Both the position numbers and the translations under genes were made by a program. Positions 28,020 to 36,172 of a stretch of 64,000 nt of DNA are shown piece after piece. A model generated the notes under the pieces. It was not told the origin of the DNA. It saw nothing but the letters and a program-made list of their open reading frames with translations, and searched no databases. How positions within the stretch are numbered: position 1 is the stretch's first letter; each line of letters opens with the position of its first letter. Source of the stretch: JAUVKT01 sp942491535 (GTDB taxonomy: Bacteria; Bacteroidota; Bacteroidia; Bacteroidales; VadinHA17); contig CALOBV010000006.1 of the NCBI GenBank assembly GCA_942491535.1, positions 434,001-498,000 of the forward strand. The letters run 5' to 3'.

Positions 28020-28892
28020 ATGAGTCGTAAGGAAAAAATTAAAAAGGATGGGGAAATGTCCTTCCTCGAACACCTCGAGGAACTAAGATGGCATATAGTA
28101 AGATCAGTACTTGCCGTCATGCTTGTAGCTATTGTGGCTTTCATATTTAACGAAATTGTATTTGACACTGTAATACTGGCCCCAAAAAACCCTGATTTCT
28201 GGACTAATAGAATGTTTTGCAACTTTGCGGAAAAGATCGGCGTGCCGGCTCTTTGCATTAATTCAAGTCCTTTTCAAATAATTAACATTCAGATGGCAGG
28301 TCAGTTTATGACTCATATACTGGTATCTATTATCGTAGGCCTTATTCTCGCCTTCCCATATATTTTCTGGGAGTTCTGGATGTTTTTTAAGCCAGCTCTT
28401 TATTCAAGCGAGAAAAAGCATACTTCAGGTGCTGTTTTCTTCTCTTCTCTCCTGTTCATTATTGGCATTCTCTTCGGTTACTTCCTGATTGTTCCTCTTT
28501 CTGTTCATTTTCTTGGTTCATATAATGTAAGTGAGGAGGTATCAAACCAGATAAGCCTCAGATCATATATAAGTACAGTCTCATCTATCACACTGGCTGC
28601 CGGCTTGATATTTCAGTTACCTATTCTGGCTTTCTTCCTGACAAAGGTTGGACTGATTGATCCTCCTTTCATGAAGAAATATCGCAGACACTCTGTTGTT
28701 GTTATCCTGGCATTATCGGCTATTATTACACCCCCTGATATCTTTAGCCAGGTAATGGTATGCTTCCCTCTGATTTTCCTCTATGAAATTGGCATAATGA
28801 TATCCAGGGGAGTAATAAGACGTGAAGAAAAACGTTTTAAGGAGGACGACTGGACAGGAAGCGATAAAGACAAAAAAGAGGAAAAGGAATAA
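28020..28892 (+). CDS. tatC: Sec-independent protein translocase TatC
   Basis: Core membrane receptor of the twin-arginine translocase, which binds RR signal peptides and exports folded proteins. The 290-residue protein has six membrane helices. Family hallmarks are MSFLEHLEELRWHIVRS near the N-terminus, the periplasmic FKPALYSSEKK loop and FEFWxF-like FWEFWMFF. The C-terminus is a charged tail rich in Lys/Glu. No tatA/tatB is adjacent. lptB follows after 10 bp. Confidence 0.96.
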   Translation: MSRKEKIKKDGEMSFLEHLEELRWHIVRSVLAVMLVAIVAFIFNEIVFDTVILAPKNPDFWTNRMFCNFAEKIGVPALCINSSPFQIINIQMAGQFMTHILVSIIVGLILAFPYIFWEFWMFFKPALYSSEKKHTSGAVFFSSLLFIIGILFGYFLIVPLSVHFLGSYNVSEEVSNQISLRSYISTVSSITLAAGLIFQLPILAFFLTKVGLIDPPFMKKYRRHSVVVILALSAIITPPDIFSQVMVCFPLIFLYEIGIMISRGVIRREEKRFKEDDWTGSDKDKKEEKE

Positions 28893-28902
28893 TTTTAATA
28901 TT

Positions 28903-29628
28903 ATGCAACTACATACAGAAAGTCTTGTAAAAAAATATCGCAGCCGCACAGTTGTTGATAAAGTTTCAATAGAGCTTAAACAGGGTGAGATTGTTGGTCT
29001 CCTGGGGCCTAACGGAGCTGGAAAAACAACCTCATTCTATATGATTGTGGGTTTAATAAATGCTAATGCAGGAAAGATTTTTCTCGACGATCTGGACATA
29101 ACACATCTTCCGGTATATAAAAGAGCAAGACTGGGAATAGGCTATCTTGCCCAGGAAGCATCTGTCTTCAGGAAACTATCAGTTGAAGATAATCTTAAAG
29201 CGGTACTTGAAATGTCAGGATTCAGCCTTGAAGAACAAAAAGAAAGGCTTGAAAACCTTATAGAGGAATTCGGCCTGGCTAAAATCAGGAAGAGCCTCGG
29301 CATACAATTATCGGGAGGCGAGCGAAGGAGAACCGAAATTGCACGAGCATTGGCCTTAAAACCTAACTTTATACTCCTTGATGAACCATTTGCCGGAGTA
29401 GATCCAATCGCGGTCGAAGATATTCAGGAAATAGTCTCTCACCTGAAAACAAAAAATATCGGCATTCTTATAACCGACCATAACGTTCACGAAACTCTTT
29501 CTATAACAGACAGGGCCTACCTCCTGTTTGAAGGAAGAATACTGAAATCGGGGACATCCGAACAACTCGCAGATGATGAGCAGGTTAGGAAGGTATACCT
29601 GGGTAAAAACTTTGAATTAAGAAGATAA
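28903..29628 (+). CDS. lptB: LPS export ABC transporter ATP-binding protein LptB
   Basis: ATPase that drives LptFG to extract lipopolysaccharide from the inner membrane. The ATG at 28903 (MQLHTESLVKKY) gives 241 residues, the usual LptB size; an upstream in-frame ATG at 28822 lies inside tatC and is rejected. Motifs are Walker A GPNGAGKTT (about 36-44), signature LSGGERRRTE and Walker B FILLDEPFAGVDP, followed by the switch His in TDHNVHETL. The LSGGERRRTEIARAL string is characteristic of LptB. It starts 10 bp after tatC. Confidence 0.96.
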   Translation: MQLHTESLVKKYRSRTVVDKVSIELKQGEIVGLLGPNGAGKTTSFYMIVGLINANAGKIFLDDLDITHLPVYKRARLGIGYLAQEASVFRKLSVEDNLKAVLEMSGFSLEEQKERLENLIEEFGLAKIRKSLGIQLSGGERRRTEIARALALKPNFILLDEPFAGVDPIAVEDIQEIVSHLKTKNIGILITDHNVHETLSITDRAYLLFEGRILKSGTSEQLADDEQVRKVYLGKNFELRR

Positions 29629-29638
29629 ATAATTCTTA

Positions 29639-29669
29639 TTGGTTTATTTCAAAAAAATTTCTAATTTTG
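29639..29669 (+). promoter_or_regulatory. Promoter for tRNA-Leu
   Basis: TTGG (29639-29642), a 19-nt spacer and TAATTTTG (29662-29669) resemble the -33/-7 pattern of Bacteroidota. The tRNA begins 15 nt after the -7 box. Confidence 0.5.
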
Positions 29670-29683
29670 CACCTGATTTTTAA

Positions 29684-29765
29684 GCGGATGTGTCGTAATT
29701 GGTAGCCGAGCTAGACTTAGGATCTAGTGCCTTCGGGCGTGGGGGTTCGAGTCCCTTCATCCGCA
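29684..29765 (+). tRNA. tRNA-Leu (anticodon UAG)
   Basis: The 82-nt sequence folds as a type II tRNA. The acceptor stem is GCGGATG/CATCCGC and the anticodon stem is CTAGA/TCTAG, with loop CTTAGGA (anticodon TAG in DNA). The long variable arm is TGCC-ttc-GGGC and the T loop is TTCGAGT. The discriminator is A, as expected for leucine. No CCA is encoded; CAAAA follows. Confidence 0.96.
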
Positions 29766-29778
29766 CAAAATATTTGTC

Positions 29779-29821
29779 GACCGCTTTAACCGGAATTATT
29801 TTCCTGCTTAAAGCGGTCTTT
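29779..29821 (+). terminator. Strong hairpin after tRNA-Leu, before tig
   Basis: GACCGCTTTAA (29779-29789) and TTAAAGCGGTC (29808-29818) form a perfect 11-bp stem with an 18-nt loop, followed by only three T residues. It probably terminates tRNA transcription, although the short T tract leaves read-through into tig possible. Confidence 0.6.
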
Positions 29822-29846
29822 AATGCTAAACAAAAAATTTCCTAAC

Positions 29847-31199
29847 ATGAATATTACAAAGGAGAACATTGACGATCTGAATGCTGTACTTAGTGTACAT
29901 ATTGTCAAAGAAGATTATGAAGGGAAAGTCAATGAAGTACTTCTGGATTATAAGAAGAAAGCTAATATCAAAGGATTCAGGCCGGGTAAGGTACCTATGG
30001 GAATGATCAATAAGATGTACGGTCTGAATGCCAGGGTTGAAGAAATAAATAAAATCGTATCAGACGGCATTAACAACTATATAAACGAGGAAAAGGTAGA
30101 TATCCTGGGAGACCCATTGCCAAAAATGGATGATCAGGAGGGAATTGATTTTGAAAGCCAGGACGATTTTACCTTCAATTTTGAAGTGGGCCTTGCTCCC
30201 GAATTTGAAATCAAACTGACTACAAAAAACAAACTCCCTTATTACGAGATAAAGATCGACAAGAAGATAAGGAACGATTTTCTTGAAAACTACAGAAGAA
30301 AATTTGGCGATTACTCGCTTGGAGAAGAAGTACAGGAGGAAGACCTTCTGAAAGGAGATGTATTGGAGCTTGATGAAAATGGCGAGCCGGCAGAAAATGG
30401 TAATCAGGCAGTAGATTCGACTGTATCGGTCAGTGTAATTAAGGACGAAAAAATCAAGAAATCCTTTATTGGAAGAAAGGTTGGCGATATTATCGACTTT
30501 GATATAAAGAAGGCTTACCCCAACGATTATGAGGTTGCCGGCATCCTTCAGAAAGAAAAAGATGCTGTCGGCGGGATAAAAGGTATTTACAGGCTTACCA
30601 TAAAGGAGATTAACCGCTTTAGTCCTGCTGAGATTAACCAGGTCTTTTTCGACAAGGTATATGGTGAAGGGCTTGTTAAGTCTGAAGAAGAATTTATGAC
30701 AAAGCTGAAAGCTGAAATTTCTGAGAACCTTCAGAAAGAGAGCGATTATAAAGCCCTTATTGATGCTCGTAAACTGGCTATTGAAAAGACAAGTTTCAGT
30801 CTTCCTGAAGATTTTCTTAAAAGATGGCTTACCAGGGTCAATAAAGATTTGTCAGAAGAAGAAATAGAAAAAGATTTTGATAATTTCCTCCAGGACCTCA
30901 GATGGCAATTAATCCGGAACAAAATTGCCCAGGAGAAAGAGCTTAGAATCGAAGAAGAAGATCTTATGGCTGAAGCACGCAATTTCACAAGGATGCAATT
31001 CCAGCAATACGGACTATATTATGCTGCTGATGAGCAAATAGACAATTTTGCAAAAGAAATGCTTAAGAGAGAAGAAGACTATAAGAAAATTGCTGACAAA
31101 GTCGTTGAAGAGAAGGTTGTTGCTGAGATTAAACAGATGGTCAAAATCGACACAAAAAAGGTCACAACCGAAGAATTTAGTAAGCTTTTCAATAACTAA
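29847..31199 (+). CDS. tig: Trigger factor (ribosome-associated chaperone)
   Basis: Binds the ribosomal exit tunnel and shields nascent chains. I place the start at the ATG at 29847 (MNITKENIDDLNAVLSV), the usual Bacteroidota N-terminus. The ATG at 29823 would begin only 5 nt after a strong hairpin. The 450-residue product has the ribosome-binding domain with GFRPGKVPMGMI (the tunnel-docking signature, about residues 44-55), a divergent PPIase-like middle region and a helical C-terminal chaperone domain. The acidic PPIase insert is typical of this phylum. Confidence 0.94.
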   Translation: MNITKENIDDLNAVLSVHIVKEDYEGKVNEVLLDYKKKANIKGFRPGKVPMGMINKMYGLNARVEEINKIVSDGINNYINEEKVDILGDPLPKMDDQEGIDFESQDDFTFNFEVGLAPEFEIKLTTKNKLPYYEIKIDKKIRNDFLENYRRKFGDYSLGEEVQEEDLLKGDVLELDENGEPAENGNQAVDSTVSVSVIKDEKIKKSFIGRKVGDIIDFDIKKAYPNDYEVAGILQKEKDAVGGIKGIYRLTIKEINRFSPAEINQVFFDKVYGEGLVKSEEEFMTKLKAEISENLQKESDYKALIDARKLAIEKTSFSLPEDFLKRWLTRVNKDLSEEEIEKDFDNFLQDLRWQLIRNKIAQEKELRIEEEDLMAEARNFTRMQFQQYGLYYAADEQIDNFAKEMLKREEDYKKIADKVVEEKVVAEIKQMVKIDTKKVTTEEFSKLFNN

Positions 31200-31235
31200 G
31201 AATAGCACCTGCCCGTCCTTTATTCAATAAATTGT

Positions 31236-31243
31236 TATCTTTG
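31236..31243 (+). promoter_or_regulatory. -7 promoter element for clpP
   Basis: TATCTTTG is an exact TAnnTTTG match, 26 nt before the clpP ATG. An upstream TTTA is closer than ideal (13 nt), so the -33 element is uncertain. Confidence 0.45.
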
Positions 31244-31269
31244 ATCTGAACAATTTTAATCAAAGCGCA

Positions 31270-31944
31270 ATGACTAATAAAGACGATTTCAAAAAATATG
31301 CTACTGATAAGATGGGCATCAGTAGTCTTACCCTTGAACAATACAGTTCTATTCACTCAAGCTATATTTCCCCAACAATTATCGAGGAACGTCAGCTGAA
31401 TATTGCATCAATGGATGTATTCTCCAGGTTAATGATGGACAGAATTATCTTCCTGGGCTTACCAATTGATGATTATGTTGCAAACATTATCCAGGCACAG
31501 CTTCTTTATCTCGACTCTTCAGATCCCGATAAAGACATTCAGATATATTTCAATACCCCGGGAGGTTCTGTTCATGCGGGGCTGGGTATATACGACACAA
31601 TGCAATATATCTCTGCTGATATAGCCACAATATGTACCGGGATGGCAGCCTCAATGGGTGCGGTTCTTCTAACAGCCGGTGCAAAAGGGAAAAGATCAGC
31701 CCTGAAACATTCAAGAATTATGATTCACCAGCCTATGGGTGGAGCACAGGGCCAGGCATCTGATATTGAGATTACTGCCAGGGAAATAATGAAGCTGAAA
31801 AAAGAACTATACGAGATCATAGCTGAGCATTCTGGCAATCCATTTAAGAAGGTTGAGCAGGATTCAGACCGCGATTACTGGATGACAGCATCTGAAGCTA
31901 AGGAATATGGGATGATAGACGAAGTCCTGCAAAGAACAAAATAA
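31270..31944 (+). CDS. clpP: ATP-dependent Clp protease proteolytic subunit
   Basis: Serine protease that forms a tetradecameric chamber fed by ClpX. The 224-residue protein has the catalytic triad S128 (GMAASMGA), H153 (MIHQPMGG) and D202, with the same spacing as in the E. coli enzyme. The N-terminal extension of about 30 residues is probably a propeptide region. clpX follows after 8 bp, and tig lies just upstream: the tig-clpP-clpX order is widespread. Confidence 0.97.
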   Translation: MTNKDDFKKYATDKMGISSLTLEQYSSIHSSYISPTIIEERQLNIASMDVFSRLMMDRIIFLGLPIDDYVANIIQAQLLYLDSSDPDKDIQIYFNTPGGSVHAGLGIYDTMQYISADIATICTGMAASMGAVLLTAGAKGKRSALKHSRIMIHQPMGGAQGQASDIEITAREIMKLKKELYEIIAEHSGNPFKKVEQDSDRDYWMTASEAKEYGMIDEVLQRTK

Positions 31945-31952
31945 GAGTAGTT

Positions 31953-33167
31953 ATGGATAAATGCTCATTCTGCGGAAGATCAAAGAAAGAAGCTAATCTG
32001 CTCATTGCAGGCCTTGAGGGCCATATATGCGACCATTGCATAGAGCAAGCACATGGGATAGTGGCGGAAGAGCTTGGTTCAAAATCTGACTTTAAAATCG
32101 ACAGTATCAACCTCCTTAAACCGATTGAAATAAAGAAATTCCTCGATCAGTATGTAATCGGTCAGGACGATGCAAAGAAATTTCTTTCTGTTGCAGTTTA
32201 TAATCACTATAAGAGATTGCTGCAAAAGAAAGATGATGACGATATTGAGATAGAAAAATCCAATATTATACTGGTTGGTGAGACCGGAACAGGAAAAACA
32301 TTGCTTGCCAGAACTATTGCTAAAATGCTGCATGTTCCTTTTACAATTGTCGATGCAACAGTATTAACCGAAGCAGGTTATGTAGGTGAGGATATTGAAA
32401 GCCTCCTGACAAGGCTACTGCAAAATGCCGATTACGATGTTGTTGCAGCAGAAAAAGGAATTGTATTTATCGATGAAATCGATAAAATAGCCAGGAAAAG
32501 TGATAACCCATCCATTACAAGAGATGTCTCCGGTGAAGGTGTGCAGCAGGGATTGCTTAAGTTGCTTGAAGGAGCTGTTGTAAATGTCCCCCCCCAGGGT
32601 GGCAGAAAACACCCTGAACAGAAAATGATAGCCCTCGATACAAAAAATATCCTGTTTATATGTGGAGGGGCCTTTGATGGTATTGAGAAAAAAATTGCCA
32701 ACAGGCTTAATGCTCAGGTGGTTGGATATAGTGCTACTGCAGAAAGGGATTTTGTTGATAAGAAAAATCTGCTGCAATATATAGCCCCTCAGGATCTCAA
32801 ATCCTTTGGCCTTATTCCCGAGATTATCGGAAGACTCCCCATACTGACATATCTTAATCCTCTTAACAGGGAGGTACTGAGAATGATCCTCACAGAGCCT
32901 AAAAATGCAATTACCAAGCAATATATCAAGCTATTTAAGATGGATGGCATAGACCTTTCCTTCTCAGAAGAAACTCTTGAATATATGGTTGATAAGGCTC
33001 TTGAGTTTAAACTGGGTGCAAGAGGCTTAAGATCTATATGCGAAGCCATCATGATGGATGCCATGTTTGAACTGCCAGGCAAGAACCGCAAAAAACTCAG
33101 GGTTACTGTAAGCTATGCTGAAAGAAAACTGGGGAAAGTCAACATGAAGGTTCTGAAAGCCTCCTGA
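31953..33167 (+). CDS. clpX: ATP-dependent Clp protease ATP-binding subunit ClpX
   Basis: AAA+ unfoldase that recognises tagged substrates and threads them into ClpP. The 404-residue protein has an N-terminal zinc-binding domain with C4, C7, C26 and C29, Walker A GETGTGKT, Walker B IVFIDEIDK, the pore loop GYVGED (GYVG type), the ClpP-docking loop region and a C-terminal D2 small domain. Length is typical. Confidence 0.97.
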   Translation: MDKCSFCGRSKKEANLLIAGLEGHICDHCIEQAHGIVAEELGSKSDFKIDSINLLKPIEIKKFLDQYVIGQDDAKKFLSVAVYNHYKRLLQKKDDDDIEIEKSNIILVGETGTGKTLLARTIAKMLHVPFTIVDATVLTEAGYVGEDIESLLTRLLQNADYDVVAAEKGIVFIDEIDKIARKSDNPSITRDVSGEGVQQGLLKLLEGAVVNVPPQGGRKHPEQKMIALDTKNILFICGGAFDGIEKKIANRLNAQVVGYSATAERDFVDKKNLLQYIAPQDLKSFGLIPEIIGRLPILTYLNPLNREVLRMILTEPKNAITKQYIKLFKMDGIDLSFSEETLEYMVDKALEFKLGARGLRSICEAIMMDAMFELPGKNRKKLRVTVSYAERKLGKVNMKVLKAS

Positions 33168-33187
33168 TAAAAAGGTTGAGCGTCCCT

Positions 33188-33241
33188 CCCGAGTACTCGG
33201 GATCGGGACTGTTGAGCGGGCTTCGCCCTGTTGAGCTCAAC
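33188..33241. repeat. Cluster of palindromes between convergent clpX and the cysteine dioxygenase gene
   Basis: Three inverted repeats follow one another: CCCGAGTACTCGGG (33188-33201), GGGC-ttc-GCCC (33218-33228) and GTTGAGCTCAAC (33230-33241). GTTGAGC recurs three times in the gap. No T tract follows, so this looks like packed palindromes rather than a classic terminator, but it could end transcription from either side. Confidence 0.55.
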
Positions 33242-33250
33242 TCTAATAAA

Positions 33251-33838
33251 CTAATCACGAGATTGGATATCTACAATTCGCTTATACTTATCGGGCTCTG
33301 TAGTCCATGCTCCGCAGTCATCATCAACAGTGATTAACTGTTTCTTCGCCTGATCAAATACCTGCATATCTTCTATAGGTGGGGCATAAACATGCAGGGT
33401 ATATGAAAATTCATTCTTATTGTTTTTCATCTGGTGCCAGCAACCCTTTGGAACCTCAATAAATACGTCATCAACAAAATATTCTTGCTGTTGATAAATT
33501 GGCTCCCCTGTTTCTTTATCCGGACGGTAAATAATATTCGAAATATTACCTTTCACGACTTTTACAACACCACACGACTCAGCATGATCGTGCACAGCGC
33601 ATAACTGTTCTGGCCCCCAGCTAAGAAAGACAACTTCCACTTTGCCGTTATTAAAAACTATATTCCTTCCATAAGGTTTATCTCCGGGCTCCAGGTGATA
33701 GCGGGCTATATCCATGTCTCTTGTTACCTCTTCTTCAATTATCCCTTTTAAAAGATTCATATCTGCTTCACTTCCGTCAAGCCTAAGTGACGAGCTGGCA
33801 TTTTCGAGTTCTTTTACTAGCTTATCAAGCTTTTTCAT
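33251..33838 (-). CDS. Cysteine dioxygenase type I-like cupin
   Basis: Fe(II)-dependent thiol dioxygenase, probably cysteine to cysteine sulfinate. The 195-residue protein has the three-His metal site: H83 and H85 (VHDHAES) and H135 (GCWHQM). The catalytic tyrosine is in SYTLHVYAPPI (Y151). The cysteine that crosslinks to Tyr in the mammalian enzyme aligns to glycine (G90), the usual state in bacterial relatives. A 3-mercaptopropionate dioxygenase is a possible alternative. The gene stands alone, convergent with clpX. Confidence 0.86.
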   Translation of the reverse strand: MKKLDKLVKELENASSSLRLDGSEADMNLLKGIIEEEVTRDMDIARYHLEPGDKPYGRNIVFNNGKVEVVFLSWGPEQLCAVHDHAESCGVVKVVKGNISNIIYRPDKETGEPIYQQQEYFVDDVFIEVPKGCWHQMKNNKNEFSYTLHVYAPPIEDMQVFDQAKKQLITVDDDCGAWTTEPDKYKRIVDIQSRD

Positions 33839-33891
33839 TGGTTTATTAATTTATATGGTATAACATTAACAAGCCATACTCGAAATTGTTG

Positions 33892-33920
33892 AAAAAAAAG
33901 ACCGGTCGCAAAGACCGGTC
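33892..33920 (-). terminator. Rho-independent terminator after the 285-residue lipoprotein gene
   Basis: On the minus strand, GACCGGTC, a 5-nt loop and GACCGGTC form an 8-bp GC-rich stem followed by TTTTTTTT. Each arm is itself a palindrome. It lies 27 nt past the stop codon at 33947. Confidence 0.85.
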
Positions 33921-33946
33921 AATATAGACATAAAGCAATTAAAATC

Positions 33947-34804
33947 TTATCTGAGTACCCGGTGCCTCCATCTTAAAGTGATTTCTTTTTCCTGGTCTCC
34001 TCTCCTAAGTGTTGCAAGTGCATCACATTCTCCATTACCGTAATCCAGCTCAACAGCTTCATTGCCAGACCTGCTTATCTCTATAACACCACTAACAAAA
34101 AAGTGACAAACCCTCTTCCAGTGAAGAGCACTGGTGATAGTATTCTCATAGGATATTCCGCGATAGTTAGTTCCTGTTGCACTACCTGTTACAAGGCACT
34201 CATCATCCCATATATTCCATGTATCATAACCAGCTATAAATTCGCGAAAATGAGTGGCTTCTCTTTCTACGACTGTGTCGTTGGGAAAGATAAGCTTACC
34301 GCCTGTAAGTGACGACATAAACACTGTATTCTGGTTCTCATTCAGACCAAGATTCTCAGTAAAGCGGGTTCCTTCGACCTTAATACCATTAAAATAATAA
34401 TTATCAAAAGTAAGCGTGCGGGTTGAGCCGACCTCTTTCCTGGGCCCTGTAACAGCAATAATAATTTTCCCGGATCTCACTCTGTCGTAAAAACCTTCAC
34501 AACCTTCACCGTAATCAATTGTTATGGTTTTGACCATCTCATCTGAAAGATCAACTGTTACCAGCGGACAGGAGTCTGCCAGAGTTACAATTGAGTTTTT
34601 CACAGAAGCATCCTTGCTATATCCGTCAAGCATTTGAGAAGCCAGGTCGGCAGATGAAAAAGCATCATCGAAGATTGCTTCCAGGACAGCTTCGTCGTCA
34701 GCAATATTAAACTCCTCAGTTGTGATAGGAGTTGTATTCTTCTGGCATGATCCAAGTATAATAAGCAGGAAAGCCAGTAATAATAAATTTTTAATTGTTT
34801 TCAT
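33947..34804 (-). CDS. Hypothetical lipoprotein
   Basis: I do not recognise the family. The 285-residue product has a lipoprotein signal peptide with lipobox LGSC (cysteine at residue 20). The mature region begins with an acidic helical segment (about 28-70) and continues as a beta-rich domain with four scattered cysteines (CPLV, GCEG, DECLV and the CDALA pair region) that might form disulfides. The C-terminus is basic. It has its own terminator downstream and an 85-bp gap from folA, so it is probably a separate unit. Confidence 0.75.
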   Translation of the reverse strand: MKTIKNLLLLAFLLIILGSCQKNTTPITTEEFNIADDEAVLEAIFDDAFSSADLASQMLDGYSKDASVKNSIVTLADSCPLVTVDLSDEMVKTITIDYGEGCEGFYDRVRSGKIIIAVTGPRKEVGSTRTLTFDNYYFNGIKVEGTRFTENLGLNENQNTVFMSSLTGGKLIFPNDTVVEREATHFREFIAGYDTWNIWDDECLVTGSATGTNYRGISYENTITSALHWKRVCHFFVSGVIEISRSGNEAVELDYGNGECDALATLRRGDQEKEITLRWRHRVLR

Positions 34805-34889
34805 GATTATAAGTTTTTCTGTTTTCTGTCATTTAGATAGAGTAAAAGCAGAAAGGTTTAATCAGGAATAAAAAAACATCAATCTGAAA

Positions 34890-35378
34890 CTATTTCTTCC
34901 TTAAATAAGTCAGGTAAGAATATGAGAAATCATTAACATCGTCCGGACCATGATCCTCTCTGTCTGTCTCCTCCCATTCTCCAGTGTCGAAGTCAGGGAA
35001 GAAGGTGTCTGCATCAAAATCATTATGAACTTTAGTAATAAGAAGCCTGTCGGCACGAGACATAAATTGTTTATAGATCATACCCCCTCCTATCACAAAA
35101 ATATCTTTCCCCTTCTCACATTTCTGTAGAGAATCTTCTATAGAATATGCCGATTCACATCCTTCAAGACACTCGCATGGGTCGTCTGTCAAAACAATAT
35201 TCTTCCTGTCGGGCAAAGGCCTTTTAGGAAGAGAGTACCAGGTATTTCTTCCCATAATAAGGCAGTGGCCCGTTGTTATTTTCTTAAATCTCTTCATATC
35301 CCCGGGGATATGCCATAGTAAATTATTATTCTTTCCTATCGCCCCGTTGGATGCTATTGCTACAATAATTGTAATCAT
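34890..35378 (-). CDS. folA: Dihydrofolate reductase
   Basis: NADPH-dependent reduction of dihydrofolate to tetrahydrofolate, regenerating the cofactor used up by ThyA. The 162-residue protein has the N-terminal IVAIASNGAIGKNNNLLWHIPGDMK with the conserved Trp-x-x-Pro-x-Asp active-site segment, the NADPH-binding GRNTW and the later FVIGGGMIYKQF. Length is normal. It starts 2 bp after thyA ends, in a coupled pair. Confidence 0.97.
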   Translation of the reverse strand: MITIIVAIASNGAIGKNNNLLWHIPGDMKRFKKITTGHCLIMGRNTWYSLPKRPLPDRKNIVLTDDPCECLEGCESAYSIEDSLQKCEKGKDIFVIGGGMIYKQFMSRADRLLITKVHNDFDADTFFPDFDTGEWEETDREDHGPDDVNDFSYSYLTYLRKK

Positions 35379-35380
35379 AC

Positions 35381-36172
35381 TTATACCGCTATATCTCCCT
35401 TAATATGAGGATGTGCCTCATAATTACTGAGAGTAAAATCATCAAAAACAAAACTACTTATATCCTTTCTCTCGCTGTTTATTTCCATAATAGGTAATGG
35501 CCTAGGTTCTCTCTTGAGTTGCTCCTCAACCTGATCCATATGATTGAGGTATATATGAGCATCTCCAAATGTATGGATAAACTCTCCCGGCTGTAATCCC
35601 GTTACCCGGGCAACCATCATTAGCAACAATGAATAGGATGCAATATTGAAGGGCACTCCTAAAAAGGTGTCTGCACTCCTCTGGTAAAGCTGGCAGGAAA
35701 GCTTCCCCTCTGAAACATAAAACTGGAATAATATATGGCAGGGAGGTAGCGCCATCCTGTCTATCTCACCAACATTCCATGCACTTACAATATGACGTCT
35801 TGAATCGGGCTTATTAATTATTGAATCTATTATCTGAGTTATCTGGTCAATATTTCCCCTGTCTGATGGCCAGGACCGCCACTGATGACCATATATTGGT
35901 CCCAGATCCCCATTTTCATCAGCCCATTCATTCCATATGCTAACCCCGTTATCGCGAAGGTATTTAATATTTGTATCCCCATTTAAAAACCACAATAATT
36001 CATGTATAATTGATCTTAAATGTAACTTTTTGGTTGTAACAAGAGGAAAACCATCATCAAGATTAAACCTCATCTGGTAGCCGAAAACACTCAGTGTTCC
36101 GGTTCCTGTACGGTCATCTTTTCGGACTCCTGTTTCTACTATATGTTTCAGCAAATCAAGATATTGCTTCAT
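35381..36172 (-). CDS. thyA: Thymidylate synthase
   Basis: Methylates dUMP to dTMP using methylene-THF. The 263-residue length is close to E. coli ThyA. The active-site cysteine is C145 in MALPPCHILFQFYV, the phosphate-binding RR pair is at 125-126, and the folate/dUMP loop SADTFLGVPFNIASY is intact. The ATG overlaps the stop of the upstream GH97 gene by one base, and folA follows after 2 bp. Confidence 0.98.
   Translation of the reverse strand: MKQYLDLLKHIVETGVRKDDRTGTGTLSVFGYQMRFNLDDGFPLVTTKKLHLRSIIHELLWFLNGDTNIKYLRDNGVSIWNEWADENGDLGPIYGHQWRSWPSDRGNIDQITQIIDSIINKPDSRRHIVSAWNVGEIDRMALPPCHILFQFYVSEGKLSCQLYQRSADTFLGVPFNIASYSLLLMMVARVTGLQPGEFIHTFGDAHIYLNHMDQVEEQLKREPRPLPIMEINSERKDISSFVFDDFTLSNYEAHPHIKGDIAV

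Noticed and set aside
28822..28902. Upstream start for lptB giving a 268-residue protein
   Set aside because: It overlaps tatC in another frame and adds a basic leader foreign to LptB; the ATG at 28903 gives the family length.
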